A stretch of DNA of 64,000 bases, from contig JACGCM010000465.1 in the NCBI GenBank assembly GCA_014058105.1, positions 372,001-436,000 of the forward strand, written 5' to 3'. Shown here in pieces: positions 32,651 to 45,946 of this stretch. Below the pieces are notes generated by a model, which was not told the DNA's origin, made no database searches, and was given only the letters and a program-made list of their open reading frames with translations. The DNA comes from Kingdonia uniflora. Lineage: Eukaryota > Streptophyta > Magnoliopsida > Ranunculales > Circaeasteraceae. A program made the position numbers and the translations under genes. Numbering within the stretch: the first letter of the stretch is position 1; each line of letters begins with the position of its first letter.

Positions 32651-33880
32651 TGGAGAAAATTGTTTCATACATACTTCAAATCAAATATTCTCCCAGAAAA
32701 TATAGAAGAAACTCGATCTTTCTTAGCCAAATGTCCAAAATTTAAAGTCAAAGGAGGAGTGTTATACAAAATTATTGGCTGAGATCCCATCATCAAATTT
32801 ATCTCACAAAAATAGGCACAAATCAAAATTAAGGAGTTACACAAAAGAGTCTGTGCAGCACACATTTCTAGTCGATCATTGGCTCAAAGAACATTCACTC
32901 AAGGATTATACTGGCCAAACATGAGACAAGACAGTAAAATTTTTATTCAGAAGTGTTATAAATACCAAATCCATACCCAAGACATTAAAAATCCAGCTCT
33001 CGACTTACATGTTAGTAATGTCTTATGGCCATTTAAAAAGTGAGTAATCGACATCATTGATCCTTTCTACCCTACATCAAGGAATAGAATATTCATTTTT
33101 GCCGCTGCAGAGTTTTTTACCCAAGTGGGTCAAAGTTATTCCACTCTGCCACAGTGACAAGAATGAAGTAATCCATTTTTTATGGGAATACATCATTATA
33201 AGATTTGAATGTCCACAAATGATAAGGTCAGATAATGGAAAACAATTTATTAGCAGTAAAGTCCTCCAATTCCTTCACTAATACAAAATACAACTTACTA
33301 CCTCCACACCCTACTACCTACAAAGCAATAGTCAGGCAGAGGCTATCAATAAACACATTAAGTCAGGGATAAAGAAAAAGTAGGATAAAAAGAAAGGTTG
33401 ATGTATCGTGGAGTTACTCAGTACTTTATAGGTATATATGACCAGACATCGAACATCTACAGGTTGTACGCCCTTCATAATGGCTTTTAGAATATAGGCA
33501 ATCAGTTCTTCAGACCCTGACCTTCCAACTGGTTGAAAATAGATGATGGATGAAGAAAATAAATTGGGACTCCTTTGTAATCTCAATTGAATAGAAAAAA
33601 CTTGAAATCGTGCCATCGTGCACATGGGGCGGTACCACTATACCCTTAGAAAGTCGTATAGCAAAAAGGTAAGGATGTTAACGTTCGACATCGGAGATGT
33701 AGTACTTCGTTGAATACAAGACAGTACTCAACCAAAACATTTAGGAAAGTTTTCAAAACATTTGGAAGGTCCTTATATCATAAGTGACAAGACCGATAAC
33801 GGCACCTATTGGTTAATGATAGAAAATGAAATGTAGCTGGAATACCGATTGAATATAGCTCATTTGAAAATTTTCTACAG
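32650..33880 (+). pseudogene. pol: Element A integrase
   Basis: The zinc-binding segment reads ELHKRVCAAHISSRSLAQR, TQGLYWPNMRQD, then KCYKYQ (second Cys lost). The core has NVLWPFKK, VIDIID, then ECPQMIRSDNGKQFIS (33,207-33,255) with the second catalytic Asp. The end reads DNGTYWLMIENEM, and IAHLKIFYR at about 33,880. Multiple stops. Confidence 0.75.
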
Positions 33881-33971
33881 ATGAGAATTTTAATTTTAAT
33901 TATCCATCAATAAACCGTTGTTCATCCCATTTAATACTCTATTTTTCACAATACTCGATCTAGACAGCATA

Positions 33972-34255
33972 CCATATTGGTTGTGTCAAATATCTCCATC
34001 AAAGTCATTCGACAAAAGACCATATTGATTATGTCTAGAATCAATATCAAAATTATTCAACAATAGACCATATTGGTTATATCTCGAATCAATATCATAG
34101 TTCAATAGCAGGCCATATTGGTTATGTCTCGAATCAATATCAAAGTCATTCGACAAATAGACCATATTGGTTGTCTAAAATTAATACCAAAGTCATTCGA
34201 CTACATACCATATTGGTTGTCTTGAATCCATATCAAATTCATTCGACAATAGATA
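33972..34255. repeat. 48-bp minisatellite in the 3' untranslated zone of element A
   Basis: CCATATTGGTT (or GATT) starts recur at 33972, 34020, 34068, 34113, 34162 and 34208, each followed by TGTC..GAATCAATATCAAAGTCATTCGACAA. Six units of 45-49 bp. Next to it, GATAACCCGTCAATGGGCAA resembles the different repeat of element B. Confidence 0.85.
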
Positions 34256-34499
34256 ACCCGTCAATGGGCAATATAACTAAACATCTATACATAACAGTCA
34301 TATCGACAAGCAATAACTGGTTAATGGTAATTGTTTCTACAACACATTAGAAATCACACTAACATTAAAACATTATCACAATAAATGTCAAACATCATTA
34401 AAGTTCACAGGTCTCATCGACCACTTGTACAACTTTAAATAAAATTCCAACACATAACAAATATTCGATAAACAAAAGGATAAAACTTATCTACTTTTT

Positions 34500-36940
34500 T
34501 ATGAACATAACTGGATTGGCATTCTTCACTGGTAAACCAGGAGTAAGATCATCGATAACTTCTTCACTATCCTTTTCTGTAGCATTAGAGCCAACTCTGG
34601 AGTAGGAGCAGCATTTTCAGAATGAGCTTTTTCGTCATCGAAATCTACGAACTTGATGCCAGCAGCAACAACGAGACCCTTATAAAATTTTCTTTCTTCC
34701 ATTAAATCAAACTTTTCAAAAAAGTTTAATTTCATGCATTTTAAAAATTCGAGGCCAACCAAATCTACCTTCGCGATGGCCTCATTCTTTTCCTTCTCAG
34801 CATGGGCAAGAGCTTCCTCCTTTTCCTTCCCATCAAGGGTAAGTGTTTTATCTTTTTCCTCATACATCAAGGTCCTTACAATGAGGATCTGTTATCTCAC
34901 GTCGTCCTCGAGGTGTGTCTTCTGTAACTTCAGCTCCTCTTCCCTATCCTTTGCACTGTCTGCTTTAAGCTTTTCTAACTCTTTTCTCTTTTCCATATCC
35001 CAGATTTTCTTTGCTTATCGAATGGCAGCTTCCCGAGATTTGGCCGCACTAGATTTAACCTTTGCTATCTCGGCCTTAAAGTCATTTTTCTCCCTCACCA
35101 ACTCTTTCTCGATATTCTTCATTACTTCATTAGCAAGGTTCCCCCCCCCCCAAGAAATAGAGGTTTTCCATCTACAAGCAGCTTCTTAATTTGCATTAGA
35201 GTTAGTGCATGAGTTCTTGATGAAGAAACCAAATTAACTAAATAAAATAATGCATTAAGATTCCTCACTAGGTTCACCATTTTGTGACCTTCGACGAAGA
35301 AGGTCAATATACTTTCTACTCCAGCTAAGTAGTCATCAAAATTTTGCTCCATCAACTTAAAACTATAAGCAAAGGCCTTGATGGTTTGGTAAGTCTTTTC
35401 TTCTAAGTCAATTAAAGTCTCAGACTATTTCAGCTTCAAGGATTCGAGACCACTCTTCTTAGGGCTCAAATCATTCAGTTGGGCCACAAAAGAAGGCTTC
35501 CCGGCTTAAGCACCTGCCACAACAGCCTCGAATATAGTAAAACCTACTTTTTCCCTTCTTTGTTTTTTTGGTGGGGTCTATCGAGTAACCCTCTTCGATG
35601 CAGGGAGGGGCACAGGTAGAAAAGTGACAGCTCTTTTCTTATTCCCCGTTTTCCAAAACCACCACTGAACACTTTTTCTTTCTCAGCAGCTCAAAGCAAG
35701 GCTCTCGAGTGGAATACTCAAATCAGAAGCCTTCTTGTTCTTAGCAGATATCTTCTCGTTTATTAAGTAAACCTCATACCCTTATGTTCTAGCCCTTTTC
35801 AACCCAGCCTCCTTAAAAAGCTCTTCTAAAAACTCTTGATCCTCGACGAGATAGTCAATTCAATCAAAGTTGTTTGTCCTCAAATTGTATAACCTCTCCT
35901 TCCCCTTTAAAATTTTTGTTGACCTCCTTCGGAGCTGTGCAGAAAATCAAAACCCATTACAAATTTTGTCAAAATAAAAAATTTAACAAAACACAAGTGA
36001 TAACATATATTAACCTGGGTGTAATTTTTTCCACTTTAGAGATTCACCAGGTTCTTTAGGTTCAGATTCAAAGTTACCCGGTACTAAAAGTTGATCAGTA
36101 AAGTATTTACCGCCAGTGGACATCATATAATTAAACAAATTCAAAAATCTAGCCAAGAACCAATACCCATGCTTACTTAGATTTTGCTTTAATGTATATT
36201 ACACGAACATGTCATCCACAAAAATTAGTTACTCCCCCTCTCTTTTAATCAAGCATTTAATGCAGTAACAATACAAAAATAGGTCATGCATATTTGAATT
36301 AAATTGGTCAAGAGGAACCTCGAAGATGTTAAAAAACTTGTTCTGAACTGCTCGAAGGGGCAACTTCAAATCTTTTTTAATTTTTTCCTGATGAACAAGA
36401 ATACCATCTATAGGGATTTCTTGATCACTCATATCCCGTAATAGTCCACTAATCTAACATCCTGAGAAATACCATACTTCTGTTTGAAATTCAAAATTTT
36501 ACTAGTTTCCTCCCCACCACCATAACATTCACCCTCCTCGTCGAGGTCTACATCACTATCGTCTCTTACTCGACCTCCATCAGAACATTCTCCTCGATCA
36601 CTATGTCTCAGCTCATGTTCAATATCTATTTCAGTCCTCTCATCGTCTACCTCCTCCATAGCAACAAATGAACAAGAGGCAATTTTGTTAATTATCCTTG
36701 TTCCTATAACCTCTTCACACTTATAACCACCTCTACTACCACCCCTATAACTTTTACCCAACTCTTGCACATAGGTGGTTATATCAATAATGTTAGGCTC
36801 TACATCAACAATGTTAAATGTATTTCCTTCTGCATCAGCATTCAGGAAGATTAGTATTTTCAACTGGTCGATCCATTTGAACCTGAAAATCATATCATTT
36901 TTTATTAGATCTAAATCATTTTATGTCATGATTCATTTAA
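34500..36940 (-). pseudogene. Antisense ORF region of element A
   Basis: Runs opposite to pol, between the minisatellite and the LTR. Order on the minus strand: acidic region (MEEVDDERTEIDIEHELRH, 36,893-36,429) ending KYGISQDVRLVDYYG; then MSDQEIPIDGILVHQEKI and VPLDQFNSNMHDLFLYCYC, which resembles the N-terminus of the Transposase_28 family ('putative gypsy type transposon', PF04195); then a region with LVRNLNALFYLVNLVSSSR; then a long E/K-rich coiled coil (KEKEEALAHAEKEKNEAIAK, 34,870-34,700); and the end FDLMEERKFYKGLV, IKFVDFDDE. Element B has the same order. Antisense ORFs downstream of pol are known in some Tat elements. Function unknown. Broken by frameshifts. Confidence 0.65.
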
Positions 36941-37409
36941 ACTTTCTATGTGCCATGCTGACACTCTACTTTCTCGAGCATCTTGTTTAAAGATATCAAG
37001 CTTTTTTAAAGCTTATACTCGAATATGCATAACATTGCAATCTCATTCTCGATCATTGCAATGCAAAGAAAGCAAGTACTACTATCGACTAGATGTACAT
37101 ATTACATTACATGTAATATTGTTCGATATCTATATTTCCTAACTAAATTTTTCTTGAAATTTCACAAGGAACCAGCCGTCCAGTTTGCAGCCAAAAATGT
37201 TTTGAACCCACCGGCATAAATTAAGGTATTTCACGACATACATTACGATGACTACAAGTGTATCCTTGTCCTAATAGTATCATCGTACCAGACCACCTTA
37301 ATCGTTCCAACATTTTTCCAAACTCAACACCATAGCACTTCAAGTTTGTACTCCAAATCCTATTTCCTTGTCCAACATCAAATCCATCACAACAGCATCA
37401 CCCTTGCTT

Positions 37410-37930
37410 GTAATTACACTTTCTAATATTACCCATATAGTAGCATATTCCTCAGATTCGACAAGAAGAGCTATTAAAGGCATGTCGAAGGCATTCGGTT
37501 GTGTCTATGTCTATGGGTCGAAAACACTCCAATCTATATTTGCAGAGCTCGACCATCTATAGTAGCCATTACACTTGGTCAAATATAATCGTTGTACATA
37601 CTCTACAAAATTTGCCCCCCTTCTTTAAAAAAAGGAGAAACACTCTAACCTTGAAACTGCCTGTATTCAACTATAAATATAGGCAAAGCATACAACAGCA
37701 ATGATCGTTTTCTTTTCTGGAAACCCTCTACACTATTTTCTCTTCAAGTATAATAGATTAACATCTTAGTAGATTTTATATCTAAACCCTCATCGAGGTC
37801 AATTTTTCTCAGGCTTTACTAAGTTTTCCACGAAAAATCTATTATGTACTAGTCCTTTTTTTACACTTAAATCTTGCTTCTTTGTGTAAAGTATTGACGA
37901 GGTTTACCTACTAGAAAACTAGCAATTACA
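37410..37930 (+). repeat. LTR between elements A and B (left end uncertain)
   Basis: The right end ATTACA at 37930 is followed by the primer-site-like ATTAGCATTGTCTATGGAA, which matches in form the ATTGGTGCCGTCTGCG after the LTR of element C. A TATA box TATAAATA lies at 37672-37679. TGTAAT at 37410 would pair with ATTACA and give 521 bp, near the 487 bp of element C, but homology to the end of B seems to cross that point, so the start is a proposal. It serves as the 5' LTR of B and the only candidate 3' LTR of A. Confidence 0.5.
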
Positions 37931-37995
37931 ATTAGCATTGTCTATGGAAAATCTATTTTTTCTATATCAAATCTCATCCTTACTAGTCACTACCA

Positions 37996-39608
37996 TGACC
38001 AACATGAACCTCCAAAGTGCCTAGAAACAACGAGGACATTCCGACCACCGTTTTGCCAAAAACCATCAACTTTGAAAATGTTGCTCTCGAACTACAAAAG
38101 TAGATGGAATTTGATAGAGTATAATGAATCGAAGATAAGAAAATTCATGCTCAAGCTCTCCAAGTCAAAAGGGATGAGAGGAGGAAAACCCTGGAGCATC
38201 AAAACTGGACTCATCAAAAGGAGATGGAAAGTTTGCACAGAAAATAGGATTGCTTCACCATTCGCCAAGGGTCATCACTCCAAGCTTAAAGCGACCATCG
38301 GTTCAGAGTATCACAAAGGGACAATGGATCACCAAGAAGTAAACGACACTAAGCTTCAAGAAGCCGATCAAGGAATCCATACAAAGTATCATGACAATTT
38401 GGACTCACCTCCTCAGCTTTAACCACTCAAAGTAGTCGAAGAACACTACGTCAGACCCCACTACCACTTCCAAGGTGACCCATAAGAGAAATATTGGGAC
38501 TCAAAGGTCAGGGAGACTTCAACCCTCATGCACCTATGATAGCACCTCATGAACTCCCCTAGTTTATCACTTTGGAGGACTTGAACAACCAAATCCCTGT
38601 CATTAATACCAATAATCGATGTCGATGATCAGCTCTAAGCAGGATTGAAATAAACCCCATCTCTCCTTACCTCAAGAGCATGCCTATTCCTGAACACTTC
38701 CACATGCCCAAATTCTATCAATACACAGGCCTCACTAACCCCTAACTCATGTTAAATACTTCAAAGCCGCAGTCGGACTCTACTCAAAACTTAATCACAT
38801 ATTGTGCCACCTTTTTAACATGAGCCTTAAAGAGGAATATCTAATATGGTTTAATACTATTCCCGAAGGATTGATAACCAGTATTTCTCAGTTGCAACTA
38901 TTATTTAAATTAAATTACGCTCATGCCAAGGAACGGAAAATTATCGTCGATTATCTTTTCTTCTTTGAATAGGGAACAAAGAAAAGTCTAGCAAACTTTT
39001 ACAAGCGATTCCTATAAGAAACAATAAAGATTGGAAACTCAGACCCAAAGATCATGGTGTCAGCCTTCACATTGGTACTTCACATCCACTTTAAAGTTTG
39101 AGAAGAACTAAAACTTCATAAGCCAAAAACTATGAGAGAAATGATAGATATGATAGATGTGGTCAATAATTACATCGAGCTTGAAAGGTCAAAGAAAGAT
39201 AAAATAAAAATCTCCTTTGTCATTTATTCTAACTATACTCACTCATCTCTTATCCCGAAGCAGACAAGTAATGGTATCACTAAACGACATGGACGAACTG
39301 CTAATAACCTCAAAGGAAAGGATGGAAAGAAGGACAGGCCAATCCCGATTTTACCACCAATGACTACCACCTTGTCTAACATCTTACCCATCCTAGGGGC
39401 AGATGAACTCTTTTGGGAAGCCCAAGAGATCCCTGATGTACCGAATAAGCCTTTGTATCAATATCATAACGGGTATAGTCATGAAATAGACAACTATTAT
39501 TCCCTCATACAAATTTTTTACCGTATCGTTATGGCAGGGCGACTTCACGAATACGTCATCGATGTTCAAAAATTCTTCAAAGAAGAAACAAAGAGGAAGG
39601 AAGATTAA
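37996..39608 (+). pseudogene. gag: Element B gag
   Basis: Begins MTNMNLQSA, 65 bp after the primer site. The capsid core appears around 38,750-39,190: SLKEEYLIWFNTIPEGLI, ANFYKRFL, then KTMREMIDMIDVVNNYIELE. A zinc-finger-like segment follows at about 39,440-39,590: LYQYHNGYSHEIDNYYSL, GRLHEYVID, where tyrosines stand at the usual cysteine positions of the C.YHN..GH.T..C..L pattern of Tat/Athila-type gag. Many stops in the first half. Confidence 0.7.
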
Positions 39609-39639
39609 CATGGACAGGGTCAGGCTCACAATCTATACA

Positions 39640-42600
39640 TGATCGAGGGAAGAAACGAAAAAAAAGATGACCGAATTATGTCGTCCTGCAAAATGTCCTC
39701 CTCGAAAAATTTGCCAAACGTTTATCTAGCTTCAACAAGGCAAAACGTCTATATTATATATTTTTTTCAAAGACTACGATACCAGTCATGTAAAGTACCC
39801 CCACGGTGATCCACTAGTTATAATGCTCAAAGTAGGCCAAAATTACCTACATACACTTCTCGTAAACACGGGCAGTACAACCGATGTACTCTTCAAAAGG
39901 GTAGTCGACGTTCTTGGTCTTAAAGACTTTGTCAAAGCTTCGTCAACAACTATCACAGGCTTCAATGGTTTTAAAGAACCTGCTTTGGGAGAAATCACAT
40001 TACCTGCTTAGGCAAGGCCTGAAATGACTTTTGTCAAATTTATCGTAATCAATTTTGAGTCCAAATGCCTGGAGATCTTGGTAAAAATTGGCTTCGCTCA
40101 CTCAAAGTGGTACCTTTGACATATCATCTTACTTTGTTTTCTAACTAATCACGAGGTTTACGAAATCAAAGGAAGTCAAACCGTTGCAAGAATGTGTAAA
40201 AATACTACCACGAATGTTCACGCATCGAAACTTTCAAAAGCATAGCAATTATAAAATTAACCTCTCCCAATATTTTAGAAACATGATATTGAAACCATCG
40301 AATTAATAGAACTCGATGGACGTGGGAGAAGTACCTTCATCGGCTCTAAACTCTCACCAGAAGTGCGAGACCCTAAAAACGTAGGATTTAATAAAAATGA
40401 TGGAAGTCTATTTATGTTAGTAAAGAACATGTTGTTCAGGTTACCAGTATATATATTTTTGTTCTTATTCCCTTACCGGCGTCTGTTTAGGTAATACCGC
40501 ATTAATCAATGTATGGACTTCACGAATATTACAGCTGTCCCAAAAAAGAACGAGAAGATTTGGATCTATATGAACTTTACGAAGCCCAATAAGTTCACAC
40601 CCAAGGCTAACTTCCCCCTACCTTTGATTCCTTAACACCTCGACTCTGTGATGGGACATAAATTTTTTGTCAATGATGGATACAACTTCAGGCGACAATC
40701 AAGTTCTACTTGACGAGGAAGATCAAGAAATGATGATATTTGTAACAAAAAAAATGCTTTTACTGTTATACAGTCATACGCATGAGTGACATATCAGTGA
40801 CTCGTCACAAAAATGCTCAAAGACAACCTCGGCAAAACCATAGAAGTATACATCGATGACGTGATTTGCAAGAGCCTAAAAAGGGAAGTTTATTACGATA
40901 ATTTGTAAACCATCTTCGATATCCATCGTACTTATCGAATGAAGTTAAAGCTAGAAAAATGCAGTTCGGTGTGGCATCTGGTAAATTCTTTGGCTATTTG
41001 GTAGGCAAACGGGGGATAGAAATTGACCCGGAACAGATCAAAGCACTCATGGTTATGTCCTCTCCTCAAACAAAAATGGATGTCCAGAAGCTAACTGGAA
41101 AAGTAACTACTCTTCACAGATTCATCTCAAAATCATCTGATCGATACAAGCTTCTTTACCTCTTCTCTTGTGGTAACCCAGCTCCGGTAACCAGGAAGCA
41201 ACCCAAGGAAATCATATGGACTCCATAATACAAATTGGCCTTTCAAGATATCAGGAGATACTTAGGGCGTCCACCTATAATGAGCACTGCTATTGATGGC
41301 AAAGTTTTAACAATGTATTTATCGACAATAGAAGAATCAATTAGTTATGTCCTCATTCAAGATGATAACGGGGTTGTAAAACCAACCTACTTTATTAGCA
41401 AAACTCTAATGCCAGATACATAACCACTAAAAAATAGTTGTTAGCTTTGGTTTTTAGCTCCCAAAAACTTTGACCTTACTACCAGGCATATCCGATCAAA
41501 TTCATCACCAAATTCCCTCTCAAACTAGCCATTTCCAGGAAAGAAAAATCTATAAGGGTACAACCATGGCTCGTATTCCTAGGAAAATAAGAAATTTCTT
41601 TTGAACCTCAAATCTCAGTTAAAGGACAAGTAGTCGCTGACTTCCTGGCAAATTTTCCCGTCGAAGACCTAGAATGGGAGGAGCTGGAAGAAGTATTAGC
41701 CAATGACTTTAACGCGGAGCCAGACGTATGGTCCAAAAGTACATGATGGAGACTTTTCGTAAATAGATCTGCAAGACCTCGAGGATCAGGGATTGGGATC
41801 GTTCTAGTAACACCTTCCAATCATAAAATTGAGAAGGTTATCAAACTTAAATTCTATGCAACGAATAATAAAACTGTGTATAAAGTAATTTGACACGGTT
41901 TAGATCTTACATTGGCACACAGAGTGGAAGACATAATAGTCTATGCTGACTTATTATTAGTGGCCAACCACTACAATTAAATATTTAAAACATTAGGATA
42001 AATGATCAAATACGTTGCTCCAGTTAAAGAAAAGATGAAGAAATTTGGGAGAGCCACTATCTCTTATTTATCAAGGGCTAAAAATAGACATGCTGGTGTA
42101 CTCGCATGCATTGCCGCAATACTGAAAGACATTGAGAAAAGAATGTTGGACATCAAAGTGATCCAGCATTCTATCCTTGATACAAGGCATATGATGCAAA
42201 TCCATGCAACCAAAGATGATGATCCCGAAGACTGGAGAAAATGGTTTTTTACATACTTTAAATCTAATATTCTCCCACACAATAAGAAAGAAGCTCGATC
42301 TCTTTTAACAAAGTGTGCAAGATTCAAAGTCCAAGGAGTGTTATACAAAATTATTGGAGGCGGTCCCCTCATCGAATGTATTTCACATAAAAACTCAAAT
42401 CAAAATTAAGGAGTTCACGAAGGAATCTGTGCAACACACATTTTGGGACGGTCACTAGCTCAAAGGGCTTGTACCCAAGGATTATACTGGCCAAAAATGA
42501 GATAAGATTACGAAGATTTTGTTCAAAAATATTATAAATGCCAAATCCATGCTGAAGAGATCAAAAGTCCAGCTTTCAACTTACACGTCAGTAATGTCCT

Positions 42601-43460
42601 ATGACCATTCAAAAGAAGGGCAATTAACATCATTGGTCTTTTCTACCCTGCATCAGGAAATAGAAGATTCGTCTTTATCACTACAGATTATTTTACCAAG
42701 TGGGTCGAAGCTGTTCCACTTTATCACACCGACAAAAATGAAGTAATCAAATTTCTTTGGCAAAACATCATTACAAGGCTTAGATGTCCACAAATAATAA
42801 GGTCAGATAATGGTAAATAATTCATCAACAGCATAGTCATCAAATTCCTCCATATATAAGTACAAAATGTAACTGACTACCTCGACACTTTACTACCCAC
42901 AAGGCAACGGCCAAGTAGAGGCTATAAGCAAAAACATTAAATTAGGGTTACGCAAGCAGTTGGACAAACAGAAAGGTTGATGGATCGGGGAATTACTCAC
43001 CATTTTATGGGTATATAGGACCACACCTCGAACATCTACAGGTTGTACACCATTCATGATGGCGCTTGGAACAAAAGTAGTCATCCCTTCTGACTTTGAC
43101 TTTCCAACTACCAGAAGGTAGCTGGATGATGAGGAAAACGTACTTGGACTTCTATGTAATCTCAATTGGATTGAAGAAACTCGAGATCATGTCATCGCTA
43201 ACTTGGGGCGCAAGCATGATATCCTCAGAAAGGCGTACAACAAAAAGGTAAGAAAGCGGACATTCGACATTGATGAGCTTGTACTTTGTCAAATACATGG
43301 TTGTACTCGTCCAAAGAATATAGAAAAATTATCAGAAAATTAGGAAGGCCCCTACAACATAAGTGACAAAACCAATCATGGTACCTACTAGTTAATTACA
43401 AAAAATGAAGTACAACTTGAATACCCATAAAATATAGCTTAATTAAAAATATTCTATAGA
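39640..43460 (+). pseudogene. pol: Element B pol (protease to integrase)
   Basis: Protease: LLVNTGSTTDVLFKR at about 39,850, with the catalytic Asp of DTG changed to Asn. RT: YIDDVICKS at about 40,850, then ASGKFFGYLVGKRGIEIDPE and LTGKVTTLHRFISKSS. RNase H: YLGRPPIMSTAIDGK, EESISYVLIQDDNG (41,260-41,370). Second RNase H: RLFVNRSARPRGSGIGI (the expected TDGS is VNRS), then YADLLLVANHYN. Integrase: EGICATHILGRSLAQRAC, TQGLYWPKMR, YYKCQIH, FITTDYFTKWVEAVPLYH (42,675-42,725), IIRSDNGK. All parts are collinear with A. More than ten stops and frameshifts. Confidence 0.8.
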
Positions 43461-43599
43461 TAAGCATTGTAACCTATTCTCTATCCGGAAAAAAAAAATT
43501 ATATTCCTTTTATCATTTCTCAACAATCTCTTCTTCCTCATATCTATCTTGACAAAACTTTTATAAATTGGGTATTAAATCACAAGTCAAAAGCATTCG

Positions 43600-43845
43600 A
43601 CAACAGATATCCCATATATCGGCAACATATCTTATTGTTATCATATAGACAATTGTAAAACCATAAATGGTAATGTTATATGCCGTGATTTAGTCATTCA
43701 AACAGATATCCTATAAATGGGCAACATATATGCACATCATTATCAAATTGATAAACCCTAAAATGGTGTTATACACTATAATAGTTATATCTCAATCTAA
43801 TCAATCTAAACGGAGATCCCATCACTGGGTAATATATCCTCACAT
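43600..43845. repeat. Tandem repeat of about 100 bp in the 3' untranslated zone of element B
   Basis: ACAGATATCCCATATATCGG at about 43,602, ACAGATATCCTATAAATGGG at about 43,702 and ACGGAGATCCCATCACTGGG at about 43,809 begin three diverged units. It lies at the same place as the 48-bp array of A but has a different unit. Confidence 0.6.
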
Positions 43846-45319
43846 TACATATACTATGCTAGTTATATCTCAAAATATCGAGAAATAATAATCAACATCA
43901 AAACATTCATCCTTTCAAAAACACAATTAAATGTTAGCAGGTCCCACTGACCACTTGTAGAATTTAAAATGTGTTCAACATTTCTACTTAAACTTCGATA
44001 AGAAAAAAGAGTAAAATTTCACTACTTCTTCGTAGACACAACTAGATTGACATTTTTTAGTGGAAGACTGGGAGTAAGATCACCGAGAACCTTTTCTCTA
44101 GCCTTCTTGGCGGCACTGGGTAAGACGGGAGTAGAAGTAGCATTTTCAGAGCGAGCCTCGTCATCATCAGAGTCTACAAACTCGATGCCTACTTCTGCAG
44201 CAAGACCTTTGAAGAAATTCTACCTCTCATCCTTCAAATCAAACTCTCTAGAAAAGTTTGACTTTGTGCATCTCAGAGAGTTGAGGCTAACCTGATCCGC
44301 CTTCGCGGTGCCCTCATTCTTTTCTTTCTCAACATTGGCAAGAGACCAATTCTTCTTCGTCTCCATTGACTTCCTCACAACCAAAATCTATTCTCGGACA
44401 TCGTCCTCAAAGTTCAATTTCCGCATAGTTAATACCTCTTCCCTCACCTTAGCGTTGTCTGTCTTCACTTGATCTAACTCTTTCTTCTTCTCTACCTCTC
44501 ACACCTTTTTGGCCTCTCGAATAGCCACTTTCTAGGATTTGACCGCATTAACTTTCATTTTTGCCAACTTAGCTTCGAGGTCAGTTTTCTCCTTCACCAA
44601 ATCCTTCTCGAATGTCTCCAATACCAAAACTTTGTTATCCAAATTCTACCTACCCAGAAACAAAGGTTTCCCTTCGACAAGTAGCTTTTTAATCTGCATT
44701 AATATTAGAGAATGAGTTTTCGAGGAAGGAATGAAATCTACTAAACGAAATAATGCATTAAGATTCCTAACTTGGGTTAATAATCATATAACCCTCGACG
44801 AAGAAGGTCGATATACTCTCTATTTCAGCTAAGCAGTTGTCAAAGTCTTGTTCCATTGACATCGTCACTGAAGCAAAAGCCTCGATGGTTCAATTCATCT
44901 CTTCCATTGTATTAGCTAAATTCCCTGAGTGCTTCGACTTCAACACATTAAGATTATATTTTTTCGACATAACAACCTTTTGTTGGGTCACGGGAAGAAC
45001 TTTCCTCATTCGAGCACTCGTAGCTACAGCACCTTCGGGGATATCGGCATGTTGGAATATAGTACAATTACTATGATCAATAAAGTGAAGATGAATAGAA
45101 TCCTACTAACCTCTTCTCATGCTTTAGCAAATCCTCATGAGCTTGAGTGAAGTCTTCCCTTGGATTGGTTGCAGACCTTAATAGGATGGCTTTCTGTGTA
45201 GTAGCCTCCAAGAGAGATTTTTCCTCTATTTAACTTAATAGGTTTTGAGTAGTCTTCCCATTATACCCTCAAACCCTAATAAAAGGTAACACTAGGTCCC
45301 ACCAACCTTAACTTGATGT

Positions 45320-45668
45320 CAAGGGCGGAGCCAGGGTTTTAATCTAAGGCGTTTAAAATGAGGTTATGCGGACGGAAGCCCCGAATAAAAAAAAATTAAG
45401 GATAATTTTGGGGGAGTTCTTAAAAATTTACCTAAAAGTTTGTTAAATTATGTTGGAGATGGGACTTGAATCCTTGTTTCCATCAAAATGTTAAATAATA
45501 ACCAATTGGGCTATTAAATTCTTCTATAACTATTCGAAGGAGTTCAAATATGTACTAAATACACTAAGTAATTTTTACTTTTTTAATAAAATGGCTACGT
45601 CAAAAGGAAATTCCCGACATCCAGGGGGTTCAACTGACCCTCCTGGAATACCCCTGGCTCCGGTCCTG
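45320..45668. mobile_element. 349-bp hAT-type MITE
   Basis: Ends CAAGGGCGGAGCCAGGG and, read inwards from the right, CAGGACCGGAGCCAGGGG. Flanked by identical CTTGATGT (45312-45319 and 45669-45676), the 8-bp target size of hAT elements. AT-rich, no coding capacity. It interrupts the antisense region of element B. Confidence 0.8.
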
Positions 45669-45915
45669 CTTGATGTAGCAATTGGCCATAGCTAATAAAA
45701 TCTATATGACCTATTAATACGTGTACTCGTGAGTCGGAAGATAAACATTGAGTAGTGCCGGTATAGATGGAAAATCCAACGCGGCAGCAACCCCTTCACT
45801 TCCTTGTTTTTCCAGTAGATGTTGCCGAGTAACCCTCTTCGAAGTAGGAGGAGGTATATGAGGAAGAGTGGTAGTTCTCTTCTTCTTCCTAGCTTTCCTA
45901 AAGCCGTCACTCAAT

Positions 45916-45921
<6 letters not shown>

Positions 45922-45946
<25 letters not shown>
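45922..45946. repeat. CT dinucleotide microsatellite
   Basis: A run of CT repeats in the antisense region of B; on the minus strand it would add a run of Glu/Arg codons. Confidence 0.8.

Larger units (their letters stand above)
29953..37409 (+). mobile_element. Tat-lineage Ty3/Gypsy element A (5' truncated)
   Basis: Homologous to element B from B's gag-protease linker onward (ATGATC, then AAAGATGACCGAATTA in both). Contains protease, reverse transcriptase, RNase H, a second RNase H, integrase, a tandem-repeat 3' untranslated zone and an antisense ORF region. The gag and 5' LTR are absent: the left edge falls at about 29,953 in DNA that does not match B. The right edge passes into the LTR region that also serves B. 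Confidence 0.75.
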
